Part shown: in pieces, positions 1 to 10,403 of the stretch
Numbering within the stretch: the first letter of the stretch is position 1
How the letters are laid out: every line of letters begins with the position of its first letter
Source: Fulvia fulva
Taxonomy: Eukaryota; Ascomycota; Dothideomycetes; Mycosphaerellales; Mycosphaerellaceae
Direction of reading: 5' to 3'
NCBI RefSeq assembly: GCF_020509005.1
Contig: NC_063021.1
Location: 496,001 to 560,000 of the forward strand
Length of the DNA stretch: 64,000 bases
Translations under genes and position numbers: made by a program
The notes under the pieces: model-generated
Told to the model about the DNA's origin: nothing
The model's input: only the letters and a program-made list of their open reading frames with translations
The model's database searches: none

Positions 1-15
1 TATATTTAGTCTAGA
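1..15 (+). pseudogene. Fragment of pogo-like transposase relict, left of LINE A
   Basis: These bases belong to the same broken reading frame that resumes at 4961. They include the left copy (2-15, atatttagtctaga) of the target duplication made when LINE A inserted. The rest of this element lies to the left of the window. Confidence 0.5.
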
Positions 16-25
16 AAAACACGAC

Positions 26-1475
26 ACATTCGAAAGCTCTTATTAAGGCTATTCTAACGATATATAAAGCAGGCTACTGCCCCTAGGACTAAGGGAGTTC
101 TACCTTATTTAATCTAGATAGCTTAAAGCTCTCTTCACCCTGTTTCTTCAGCTCCAAACGCCGCGGAGGTGCCTAGCTACATTAGGTAACTCCTAGGTAA
201 TAGTAGCCTAGGCTACGGCACTAACGGCGCCTACGGCCCTATAGGCGAAGCCCCCCTAAGACAACTAGTAGCAACTTGTAGAGGACGTAAAAAGTATAGA
301 AACTAACGATCAGCTCCCTTACCGGTCTCTATAGGTAATAATTACTTAGCTACGTACGGCGCTTATACTATCGTATTACCGAGGGTAATAAGAAATGAGG
401 ACGACGTCCTAGGTAATTAGTAAGGCCACCCGGAATCAACACCCCTATAGCTAGGTATCGGTCGCGGCATTAATACTAGGCCCCCGCCTAACGTACGATG
501 TAGTTACGATCCGTATTGTAGTAAAGGAAGACTAGGCCGAAGTTACGAAGCTATCGAACAAGGAGCTCGCCTAACGAATTAACTAACTAGGGGTAGTCGT
601 AGTGAACTAATAGTCTAACGGCACTCTATAGATCTATACTAGCTCTGCTACTACTAGGAGGCACCTAGAGGCATAGCTATAGTAGGTATCTAAGGTTGCG
701 GTATTAGCGAAGGTCTTAACGAAACAATTTACGATCCTAGTCTACGATATACCTAAGGAGTTTGACTTAACTAACTAAGGTTACCTACGTACTCTCTAAG
801 AGGATAACCCGGTCACCCTGAACTCTCTAATCTAGAAGGCGACTTGGCTCTATAGGAAATAGCTAGAAGGTAAGAAGGCCTCGGCGCTAATAGTATAGCT
901 ATAAGACGCGAAAGCGGCGGATCTAGCGATAGAACAAGGCCTAGTCTAGTAATATAGCCTTAAGATAGTAGAAAAGCACTCCTTATCCTTTCGTGTCCTC
1001 TAATACTTTAAATGCTAATAGTATAGATACCAAACCTACACGTACATAAACAAGTAGGCCTACTCGAACTATATAGGAGACTATATATCTAGAGACTATA
1101 CATCGACTACGAGACGGTACGCGAACTGTCCGGGGTACTACCTATCGTATAGTACGGAATGCCTATAGCGGAAACTAGCGAAAAACAAGGCAATTATAAA
1201 TAGAACCGTCGCCCTAAGATTCTACGGCGACCGTAAGGCTAGCCTATACCGGAACTAACTAGCGGCGGTCGGGTATAAGCGCCCTAGGGCCGAGAACGAT
1301 ATAAAGGATACGTAACCTAGGGCGTACGGGAGGCTACGTGCTCTACTAGCTACGGCGAGGGAATCTAACTAGGCCCGGCTCCCCTTTAGTATATAGCCGA
1401 TAGGCGTAGACTAGGACGTATAGGGTAGTAGGACATAGGACGATATAGAGGAAATAATTGTCGATGCTAATAACT
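26..1475 (+). pseudogene. LINE A ORF1 (nucleic-acid-binding protein), RIP-broken
   Basis: ORF1 proteins of Tad-type LINEs bind the element RNA in the ribonucleoprotein. Reading TAG/TAA as former Gln codons, one frame stays open from about 26 to 1475. The part from about 500 to 1000 aligns by eye with ORF1 of LINE D (the TIRIVVKED stretch matches D's AIKVYISD). A CCHC knuckle series follows at about 1003-1170, recognisable as FKCQQY and CANCP, with several Cys codons changed to Tyr by TGC-to-TAC mutation. The frame overlaps the start of ORF2. The N-terminal 150 or so residues have no counterpart in LINE D and are shared with segment X. Confidence 0.75.
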
Positions 1476-4400
1476 AGCCTCGATACGCTTAGTATTATCT
1501 AGTATAACGTCAACTATAGCAAGGATATAGTCTAGAACCATTTCCTATACGAGGCGGACCCGCGCGTCTACTACGTCCTAGTAATCTAGGAGCTATAGAT
1601 TAACCCGTACTATAAGAGACTAACGACCTACAAGTTACTAGGCTATACGATATACCTACGAGGCGACGGCAGACCCCGTACGTACTTCTATATTAGCAAG
1701 GACATACTAGAATCCGACTAGGAGGTAGTCTACTACGTAGACGAAGAAGGCGGGGGCGATATTACCTCCCTCTACGTAGGTAGCACCTAGATATACAACC
1801 TATATATATAACCGCTAGCCTCGAGGTCTAGCCGCGACCTAGGGGTCTATAGATACCTAGACAGTGCGCTTAAGAGACAAGGGTGCCATATCGTAGTAGG
1901 AGACTTTAATATACACTACCGTTCCTAGGAAAGCCTTATATAGCCGCACCCTATAGCCGACGAAGTACTCGACTTAATAGCGAGTAACGTAATTGCCCTT
2001 AATACCCCGAAGGACCTAGGTACCTAGAAGAGAGGGGGACTCTAAGGCACGATCGACCTCTCCTAGATCTTAGATAGCTACTACTACACGGTAACCTACT
2101 ATAGGATCGAATATAAACTCGAGGCGTCGTTAGACTATATACTAGTCAGGACCTCTATTACGACATAGATACAACGCACACTAGCGAGAACCCCTAAGCT
2201 AAACTAGGGAAAGGCCCACTAGGCCAATATCTAGGCGTACCTCGATGACTCTAAGAGGCTAGTCCAGATCGCGCAGTAGCAATATAACAGTAAAGACGAG
2301 ATAGACGAAGCAGTCTAGGGGTTAATAGACGAAATAAGAAAAGCGACCTTACTTTACGTTCCGCTTACCTAACTAACAATATAGTCTAAACTATACTAGA
2401 CGCCGGAGTATACTACGGTAGTAAGAGAAGTAAGGAGAGCCCGCCGGGTATAGATAAGCAGCTATAGCGAGGAGGCCTAGAACGTATATAGGGAGGTATA
2501 CTAATAGAAGAAAGCTATAATACGGAGGGAGAAAGTAGTCGGCTAGAGGGCTATAGTAGAAGAAATCGCCGGTAAGCTAGAGAGGATGTAGAAGCTAGCA
2601 AAATGGGCCCGATAGGACCCTATATAGGGCCCCTCCTTCTCTATCCTAGCGCTATAATCGCCTAGTAGCCCGGTTAGCGACCCCGAGGCTAAGGCGCGTC
2701 TACTAGCTAGTAAGTTCTTCCCGCCCCTAGTCGAGGCTAATCTAAGCGACATAAATAGCTCTACTCCCCTAGCCCCTAGTATCGCGGTCTAATAGGAGGT
2801 GTCCGAGGGAGAAGTTACCGCTATACTAAGGAAGTTACCGGCGAAGAAAGCCCCGGGGCCGGATAGGATCCTAAACGAGCTACTAAAGAAGTATAGAGAT
2901 CAACTAGCCCTAGTAGTTATAGCGATATTTAACGCCTACCTATAGACCGGATACTACCCGATAGCTTTTAAACAATCGACGATAGTGGTCCTACGTAAGC
3001 CGTAGAAGGAAGACTATACGTAGGTAAAGTCGTACCGCCTAATTGCGCTCCTTAATACTCTTAGGAAGGCGCTTAAGAAGCTAGTTATAACGAGACTCTC
3101 CGAGGCGGTAGAGGAACACTCCCTACTCCCGGACACCTAGATAGGTGCGCGCCTATAGCGATCGACGCTATCCGCGATAGAACTTATCACCTCTTAGGTA
3201 AAGGCTATCTAGTATAAGAATAGGGACAAGGTAGCTTCCTTACTTAGCCTAGATATATCGGGAGCCTTCGACTACGTGTTATACCCGCGGCTACTCTATA
3301 TCCTAAGGTCGAAAGGACTCCCTAAGTAGCTTATTAACTTCGTACGGTCCTACCTCTAAAACCGTAGTACGTCGATCCTAGTCGGCTAGTATAGAAGTCT
3401 ATTTCAAGTAGTCTATACTAGAATCCCGTAAGGCTTAACGCTAGTACCTATTCTATTCCTCTTCTTTATAGCGACGCTACTCCTAGCCCTAGAATCCTAG
3501 AACACCGCTACGAGCGGCTTCGTAGACGACATAAACATCCTAGCGTAGTCTTCCTCGACTAAGGAGAACTATAGGCTACTAGAAGAGAAGCACAAGATCT
3601 ACGAGGACTAGGCTAGGAGGTACGGGGCTCGGTTTGCCCTAGAAAAGTACAATCTAATACACTTTACGCGCCGGCTACGGTTCTATAATATATAAGCTTC
3701 TATCTAGATATAGGGGTATACGACTAACCCGGCAAATCAGCTTAGGATCCTCGGACTATAGGTAGACCCGGCGCTACGGTAGAGGAAGTACGTATAGGCA
3801 ATATTACGGAAAGCTAAACAGAATATAGCATTATACTAGAGGCTTACTACGTCTATATAGGGGGCGGACTTCCGGTAGTTACGACTTCTATATACGGCTA
3901 TTATACGGCTAGTCCTTACCTATAGTAGCTAAGTGTAGTCCTTAGGCGAGAGGGCCTACCTATCGAAGGGACTCGTCGCGCCGCTAGCGAAGATCTAAAA
4001 CCAATGCCTAAGGAAGGTCACCGGGGTATATAAGTCGATACTAACGAGGATACTTAAGTACGAGACCGCTATACCGCCGATCGACCTATATATCTAGGGA
4101 CTACGGACCTCCTTCTTAGGCAAGTCGGCATAGTACCTAGTATAGAAGGTCATCGCTAGTATAGTCGTAAGGGCCCGCGAATTAGTACTAGCGTATAAGG
4201 GCATTCGACCCGGAAACGAGCCGAACTACCGGGCAAGGGACGAATAGCTAGTAATATAATAGGAAGGTAAGAAATCGTTTATAGAGTAACTATAGAAAGA
4301 GAGGTAGAACAACTAGGTTATAGGGTATAGTAGACGCCCTTAGCTAGCGGGACAACCTAAGGAATAGTTAGCTATAAAATCCGCGGTTAAGCACCCCCCG

Positions 4401-4829
4401 AAGCTTATCTACTACCGCCTTACGAGGGTATAGAGTAGTATAGCAACCTAACTACGAAGCGAACATATCGGCCTCTAGGGGTACCTATTATAGAGGAAGG
4501 TTCTAGGATACACGAATACTAGCTACCCCTACGGCTATTGCTCCTAGAGCGTACGGCACGTACTCCTCGTCTATCCGAGGTGGTCGCTAGGAAGGGGGGA
4601 GTAGATAGTAAAGGCGAGGAACCGGACGATTAGGGCACTTCTTAATAACGCTAAGGACCTACGGCGTATTACGAACTAGATACTAGAGAAGGGCTAGCTA
4701 GAACAGTACCGCCTAGTAGGAGTAGTATAGGAAGAGAGGACACGACATAGCGCGACGAGACCGGCTAGGAGCGGGGGCTAACGGGGTAGTGATATAGACT
4801 ACGTACGTTCAGAGGGAAAGCTAAACTAG
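1464..4829 (+). pseudogene. LINE A ORF2 (endonuclease-reverse transcriptase), RIP-broken
   Basis: ORF2 nicks target DNA and copies the LINE RNA at the nick. The frame starts at ATG 1464 (MLITSLDTLS, parallel to the start in LINE J) and runs 1,121 codons to TAG 4827-4829, exactly the codon count of LINE J, so decay has been by substitution rather than indels. In order I see an APE-type endonuclease (YNVNYSKD near 1500, GDFNIHY near 1905, a TIDLS stretch near 2050), RT block 1 (KAPGPDR near 2850), LSLDISGAFDYV near 3250, the catalytic GFVDDIN near 3515-3530, and a C-terminal Cys/His motif near 4520-4590. The catalytic aspartates survive, but dozens of stop codons interrupt the frame. Confidence 0.9.
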
Positions 4830-4960
4830 ATAAGGAGTAGTCGGGGGCGGGAAGGGTTTTCACCTATTCGGGTTTCCCTTTGTATATAACAATAGATATA
4901 TACCTATATAGGCCGGATAGGGTCCTAGAATAGGGGAATAACAAATCTATCTATCTATCT

Positions 4961-5240
4961 ATATTTAGTCTAGAGGCTCTCTAACCTTCGATAAGGCGTC
5001 GTAATTAATACCTCTAGAGGATACTAGAAGGTAGGAAGTAAGTAGAGAGTCGCTAGATAGTGTTTAGCTAGTACTAAGGCTACGACGCTATAAGCGATAT
5101 AGCGAGTCGGGGCATAACGTACGTACCTATTAAGTAGACTCGCTAGATAGCGAAGAATCTAAAGAGGAATTGTCCTCCTAGTAACAATTCTATAGGATGT
5201 CGTCGTATTAAGATACCGTCGTAATTAAAGTAGAAGTAGT
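4961..5240 (+). pseudogene. C-terminus of a pogo/Fot1-like DDE transposase, RIP-broken
   Basis: With TAG/TAA read as former Gln, the frame beginning IQSRGSLTFDKAS gives a protein tail with a Ser/Glu-rich end (DSLDSEESKEE). At 5089-5130 the spacing C-x2-C-x4-H-x4-C can be read, ending GHNVRTY, with Cys codons changed to TAT. From memory, fungal CENP-B/pogo-type transposases often end in a TFxxAxxLI segment and a GHNARTC zinc knuckle, so I infer a Fot1/pogo-like transposase. The DDE core is not in the window. LINE A split this gene, and LINE E lies just downstream. A different zinc-knuckle protein remains possible. Confidence 0.55.
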
Positions 5241-5258
5241 ATAGTTCTTAGTAAAAGT

Positions 5259-5297
5259 GGCCCGCTCGGTAGTATAGCCCGCTCGGTAGTAAAGCAC
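5259..5297 (+). repeat. Two tandem 17-bp units downstream of the transposase relict
   Basis: The unit cccgctcggtagtatag begins at 5261 and again at 5278, the second copy ending in aaag. It lies between the transposase tail and the start of LINE E, where subterminal repeats of a DNA transposon would be expected. The core CCGCTCG also recurs in the 5' module of chimera H (26876-26955). Confidence 0.6.
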
Positions 5298-5312
5298 GTT
5301 ATATAGTATAAC

Positions 5313-5536
5313 GTAAATAAGAGTAAGGATAAGGTATAACGCTACTTCCTATAGGAGCTCGACCTACTATAGTACTACGTTATCGTAATATAAGAACTAT
5401 AGATCAACCTATATATAGAGTCCCTAGCTACGTATAATAAGAAGAGATACTATATAGTTATTACGTGCGAACGGGGAGTAACGCTAAGGATATATATCTA
5501 CGTTAGTAAGACAATAGACCTCGATATATAGGAGAC
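5313..5536 (+). pseudogene. LINE E ORF2, segment 1 (endonuclease N-terminus)
   Basis: The left piece of the oldest LINE in the window (family delta). It begins inside the conserved ORF2 start (IQYNVNKSKDKVQ) with no ORF1 before it, so this copy is 5'-truncated. The endonuclease motif with AIQEP is readable through RIP stops. The frame breaks at 5536 where LINE D inserted, and resumes at 10404 after an 11-bp target duplication. Confidence 0.85.
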
Positions 5537-5553
5537 ATAGGGTTGAAGACACG

Positions 5554-6813
5554 ATGATAGCGATCGTAGGAAACGACCAGGAGCAGGAGACTAACGAGTA
5601 GAAGGAGGTCTATAGGAAGGCAGAAACAATGGCAATGGCAGGAGATGGCGAGCACCTAGAAAGAGTACTTAAGGGGATGATTTTGGAGCTCCTTAGAGGG
5701 CTAAAGGCACTAAGGAGCCAAACAGGACAGATCATTAACAGGACAGTAGCAGTAGTAGCAAAGAAGAGGTCACAGGAAGGCCAGAAACTAAGCCAACTAA
5801 CCTGGGCAGCAGTTGCATCCCAAAACCCTCCCCCCTAGAAAACAGCTATCAAGGTCTACATTTCCGACTAGCAAGAGTAGAAAGAGATTGAGGGCCTGTT
5901 AGGCAAGGAGATCATACAGAAGATTGGGATACAAGGCATCATTAGAGCTAGGAAAGAGAAGGGAGGTGTCCTTAAGCTGTTCATAGCACAGGAGCAAGAT
6001 AGGAAGAGGCTAGAGACACAGAAGGAGTGGACAGTCAAACTAGGCAAGACGGCTAAGGTCTCACACCAACAAAATATGGTTATTGCCTATAGGATGACCA
6101 TAAAGTTTGACATTGAAGGAGACCTTAAGAGGCTGTAGGACCAGAACTAGGCTGTATGCCTAGGGCTACAGATCACAAAAGCAGCATAGGTCAACAGAAA
6201 GACAAAGGACACAAAGAGAGAGTCTTCTCTAGTGCTCTGGATAGGCACTATAGAACAGGCAAACACCGTGCTTGACAAGGGCATCATCTAGGAATGTGAA
6301 AGAATGGACACAGAAATCTATAGAAGCACCTACAGACTACTGCAATGTTTCAAGTGCCAATAGTATGGTCATATCTCTACTAGATACCTAAGCCAAAAGG
6401 ACGCTTGTTCCCACTGTGCTAGTAGCCACAAAGTACAGAATTGCACAGCCCTAAAGAGTGAAGCTAGATGTGCATGCCGTGGAAAGAAACACCCTTCCTG
6501 GTCCTAAGACTGCACAGCTAGGATTAAGGCAAAGAGGAGGGCAAGAGAAGCCAGGATCAACACCCCTATCAGATTCCAGACAGGGACAATCACCCAAGAA
6601 CCCCTAAGGACTGTCTACAACCCTCTGAAAAGAGGCAGAACAGAAGAGACCACACAGGCCCAAGGCCACCCTGCTATGGGTAGACCAAAATCAATTGTGG
6701 TTGCAGGAAGAGACCCGTCACAAAGCAGGCTCAACCTTACCACAATCCCAAATAGCAGCCAGCAGCAGGAAGCACGAGAAGACCAGCAGGAGACCAGCAT
6801 GGATGAGTCATGA
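5554..6813 (+). pseudogene. LINE D ORF1 (zinc-knuckle RNA-binding protein)
   Basis: About 419 codons from ATG 5554 (MIAIVGN) to TGA 6811-6813. The start is chosen because it parallels the ORF1 start in LINE G and opens about 17 bp into the element. The frame is interrupted by TAG/TAA codons in CpA-derived positions, the first near 5599; the longest open piece is 5629-5838. Three Cys/His knuckles lie at about 6346-6510: C-x2-C-x4-H-x4-C (CFKCQ), C-x2-C-x3-H-x4-C (CSHCASSH) and C-x-C-x4-H-x6-C. The N-terminal third looks helical and charged. The stop codon overlaps the ORF2 start as ATGA, a layout that would suit coupled reinitiation of translation. Confidence 0.9.
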
Positions 6814-9800
6814 TCGAGACACCTAATCTTACCACTATCCAGTACAACGTCAACAAAAGCCAGCACAAGGTCCAGAGAAGCTTTCTCCAAGCACTGGACC
6901 CAAAGAAACACCTAGTTATTGCAGTCCAGGAACCTTGGATCAACAGCAAATCTAACAGACCATCTACTGCTAACGACCCAAGGTATCACACACTCCTAGC
7001 CAAACAAGGCACCCCTAGAACATGCATGTACATCAGCAAAGAGATGGCAACAGACAGCTGGGAACAAATCCAACAGGAAGGGGGAGACATCACCTCAGTC
7101 AGACTCAACACCAACCAAGGCAGCATCCACATCCACAGTGTATACAACCCACCCCCCAGCTCCAGAAGCAGCACCCAGCTGGGCACACTACAACAGCTGC
7201 CAGACATCCTGCAGAGTGACTCCCAACACATCGTGCTGGGAGACTTCAACTTGCACCATCCTACATGGGGATCAGACTTTGCACCTGCCCATCACTTCCT
7301 AGCTAACAGACTCCTCTCTACTACCCAAAGCAACAACATGCACCTAGTTACCCCAAAGGGCCTAACTACCTGGTCACAGAGAGCAAGCTCAAGCACCATT
7401 GACCTGTGCTTTGCATCACATGACCTGTAGCAGAAGGTCACCAGATGCTGGGTTAACCAGGACTTGGAGTCCTCATCAGATCACCTCCCAATTCAGGTGG
7501 AGTTTGAAACACAGACACAGCAGGAAGGAGACCTAGAACCTCAGCTGGCCTGGAAGGCAGCCAACTGGGAACAGATCAGACAAGACCTGGAACAGAAGCT
7601 AGCTGGACTAGAGACCAGGAGACTGGAAACAGCCTTAGACATAGACCAAGCAGTGGCAGAACTGGTTAGAACAATGCAGGAAACTGTGGCAGCCCACACC
7701 AGAGAAAAGAAACAGTCACTGTACCAGAAGCCATTCTGGACAAAGGAATGCTCAGAGAAGGTCAAGGCAGCCAGGCAGGCCAGGAGAGCCCTTACCCAGA
7801 GTCACTCCCAGGAAGCATAGGACAGATACAACCAGGCAACCAGAGACAAGAAGGCCCAGATCAAGAGGGACAAGATGCTGGAGTGGAGGTCAACAGTTGG
7901 ATCCATTACCCAGAATCCTGAGAAGATGTGGAAACTAGCAAAGTGGGCAAGACAACCCACACAGGACAGAAACATGCTGCCCCAGTTTCCAAACATTGAA
8001 GACCAGGAAGGAGTAATCCAACACACTCTCCCAGGAAAGGCACAGGCATTGGGGAAACATTTCTTTGGCACACAGGTAGAAGCTGACCTGCAGGATCTGG
8101 AGGGCAGTGTGTATCCAACACCACTAGAGCAATCCTGCACAGTGGGAGAGGGAGAGATCAAGAGCATCATTAAGAGACTCTTAGGAAACAAGGCCCCAGG
8201 ACCAGATGGGATTCCAAACTTGTTCATCAAGACATGCAAGGACCAGATCTCCCCTGCACTGTCAAACATCTTTTCATAGTGTATGGCCTAAGGACACTGC
8301 CCTAAACACTTCAAGGAGTCACTGACTGTGGTCTTGAGAAAACCACAGAAAGAGGACTACACAAAGCTAAAGGCATACAGACCTATTGCCTTGCTCAACA
8401 CACTAGGCAAACTCCTGGAAAAGATCATAGCAGAAAGGCTGACAAACCTAGCTGAAGAATATAGAATCCTTCCTGAAGAACAGATAGGAGGCAGGAAACA
8501 AAGATCAACACTAACAGCTGTGGAACTTATTACAGAGCAGATCAAGACCCTGTGGCACTTTAGGAACAATAAAGCAGCCACACTCCTCTCACTAGACATA
8601 TCAGGAGCCTTTGACAATGTCTCACACCAGAGGCTGATCCACATCCTGAAACAGAAGGCTATCCCTAACTGGACAGTCCAGTTTATCCAGTCCTTCCTCA
8701 GAGGCAGAACCACAAGACTACGACTGGGCAGATACAAATCTGACAGCATGCCTACAGAGACAGGAATCCCACAGGGATCAACAATGTCTCCAATCCTGTT
8801 TCTCCTCTTTATGGCAGACCTGCCAGCAAAGCTAAACTCCAGAAACACATCAGCCTCAGGGTTTGTAGATGACACAAACATCCTAGCCTGGTCAGACAGC
8901 ACAGAAGAGAACTGCAGAATCTTGCAGAAGAAACACAAGGAATGTGAGGAATGGGCCAGGAAACATGGAGCCAGATTTGCCCCAGAGAAGTATCAAGTCA
9001 TCCACTTCAGTAGAGCCAGAAACAGACACAATATGCAAGCCCTAATCACCATTCAGGGACACACAACAGAACCCTCAAGTGAATTAAGGGTGCTAGGAAT
9101 ATGGATGGATCCAAAGCTCAGCTGGGGACCACAGGTCAAGAAAGCACAGGCAAGAGCAGACAACAACAGGCAATCAATCGACAGGCTTACAGCCTCCATA
9201 TAGGGAGCCACATTTGCGAAAGCAAAGGTTATTTACAAGGCTATTGTGAAGCCAGCCATGCTATATGGAGCCCAGATCTAGTCAGCCCAAGACAAGATCC
9301 TAAAGAGAATTGCAGATCCCATCAGCAGAGCCCAAGCCTCCTGTCTAAAAAAGGTGCTTAGAGCATACAAGTCAACTCTAACAAGGGTGGTCGAAATGGA
9401 GTCTGGCTCCCCACTAGCCAAGCTCTACCTTCAAGGGTTGAGATACTAGTATGCAGGAAAGACGTCTGCATACCTAGCCTAGCTAGTAATCCAGAAGGTA
9501 GTCAACAACATGAGGAGCCAGTGCACAAGAAGGCACAGACAAGCAAGACCCAATCTAGCCCCACAGAAGCAGCAGGACCTACAGAAGTTCAAAGAACTAA
9601 CAGAACAGCTGCACCTAGCCCAGCAGGAACAGGACAGAAGGGCTCAAGGGAGAGGATCAGTAGCTAGCTAAGGGAAGAAGCAACAGTCTCTAGCTGAAAG
9701 GATGGCAGGACTCCTCTAGAAGACTGAATGGACAAGAACCCTATAGAGGCTAGGAACCCTAAAGGCACTCCAACAGTTTGGTAGCCACAACTACCTACTG

Positions 9801-10247
9801 TACTCAGACCTGACCAGGTCAGAAGCAAGCATAGCAATACAAATCCGCTCTGAACACATCGGAGTCAGGGCATACCTGCATCAGAGAAAAGTCCCAGGTA
9901 TATAAGACAAGAGTTGCCCATGCGGCTACCTGTCCCAGAATGTCGAACATAGACTTCTGGTTTGCAAAGAATGGAGTACAGGGAGAGGTGAATGGAGGGC
10001 AAGGGCAAGGAACAGAAACTTCTAAGCCATGATCAGCAATAAGGGAGACCTCTAGAGAATTACAAGGTGGATCATCTACTAAGGATTTTTGGAGCAGTTC
10101 TCTCTTACTAGGGAAACAGAGAGATGGATTGAGGAGAGAAAGAAGGAGGAGGAGAGCAGGAAGAGGTGGACAACTCCAGGGTTGTAGACAAGGTAGTCAG
10201 AGGCTAACCACCATGACACTAGTGCACCCTAATGGAAGGAAAACTGA
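6810..10247 (+). pseudogene. LINE D ORF2 (APE endonuclease-reverse transcriptase), nearly readable
   Basis: From ATG 6810 the frame gives a protein of about 1,140 residues broken by RIP stops, including 7428, 7818, 8277 and 9201. The endonuclease comprises IQYNVNKSQ, AVQEPWI, VYNPPP, GDFNLHHPTWG, TIDLCF and SSDHLPI, so all metal-binding and catalytic positions are present. RT shows NKAPGPDGIP near 8190, AYRPIALL near 8375, SLDISGAFDNV near 8595, TGIPQGSTMSP near 8760 and the catalytic GFVDDTN near 8860. After the thumb comes a Gln-rich charged stretch and a Cys/His motif (CPCGY...H...C) near 9920-9965. No RNase H motif is seen between them. The frame ends at TAA 10230 or TGA 10245. Confidence 0.93.
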
Positions 10248-10403
10248 GAACTCATGGCAAAGAAGCTATTAGAGAAGGAGAGGAGGTTTTTACCTAGGAA
10301 CAAGTTTCCTACCTTATGTAGCAACATATATAGACATAAACCCGTATAGGCCGGAGGGCACCACAACGGGTAAATGAATCATCTATCTATCTATATAGGA
10401 GAC

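Larger units (their letters stand above)
16..4960 (+). mobile_element. LINE A, family alpha (Tad1/MGL-like non-LTR retrotransposon)
   Basis: A nearly complete but inactive LINE. It is flanked by a 14-bp direct repeat, atatttagtctaga, at 2-15 and 4961-4974, and ends in an (ATCT)n tail at about 4945-4960. It holds ORF1 followed by ORF2, both riddled with TAG and TAA codons where relatives have CAG/CAA, the mark of RIP at CpA. The 5' end is abrupt and lies inside an ORF1 frame that continues further upstream in segment X (29498-55581), so this copy is probably 5'-truncated. It inserted into the coding part of a pogo-like DNA transposon relict. Confidence 0.93.
5537..10392 (+). mobile_element. 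LINE D, family beta, young copy
   Basis: A full-length LINE of about 4.86 kb flanked by the direct repeat atataggagac (5526-5536 and 10393-10403), ending in (ATCT)n at about 10379-10392. It interrupts LINE E. Its base composition differs sharply from its surroundings: CpA and TpG are still common, so it arrived after its neighbours had been through RIP. Comparison with its sister H shows only scattered CpA-to-TpA and TpG-to-TpA changes. The 5' untranslated part is only about 17 bp. The roughly 145 bp after ORF2 form the 3' UTR. Confidence 0.95.

Noticed and set aside
2543..2752. 69-codon minus-strand frame, also at 36816-37025 and 62642-62851
   Set aside because: It is antisense to the ORF2 linker region of family alpha LINEs and recurs only because the LINE copies do.
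4945..4960. (ATCT)n runs as microsatellites or CRISPR-like repeats
   Set aside because: Each run sits exactly at a LINE 3' end beside a target duplication, so they are LINE tails.
5259..5312. Region before LINE E as a third copy of the chimera module
   Set aside because: Only the CCGCTCG core is shared, and in the opposite orientation relative to the LINE; the rest does not align.
8357..8938. 193-codon frame antisense to RT in LINE D and again in LINE H (25356-25937)
   Set aside because: A shadow of the conserved RT coding strand; the sense frame carries the RT motifs.
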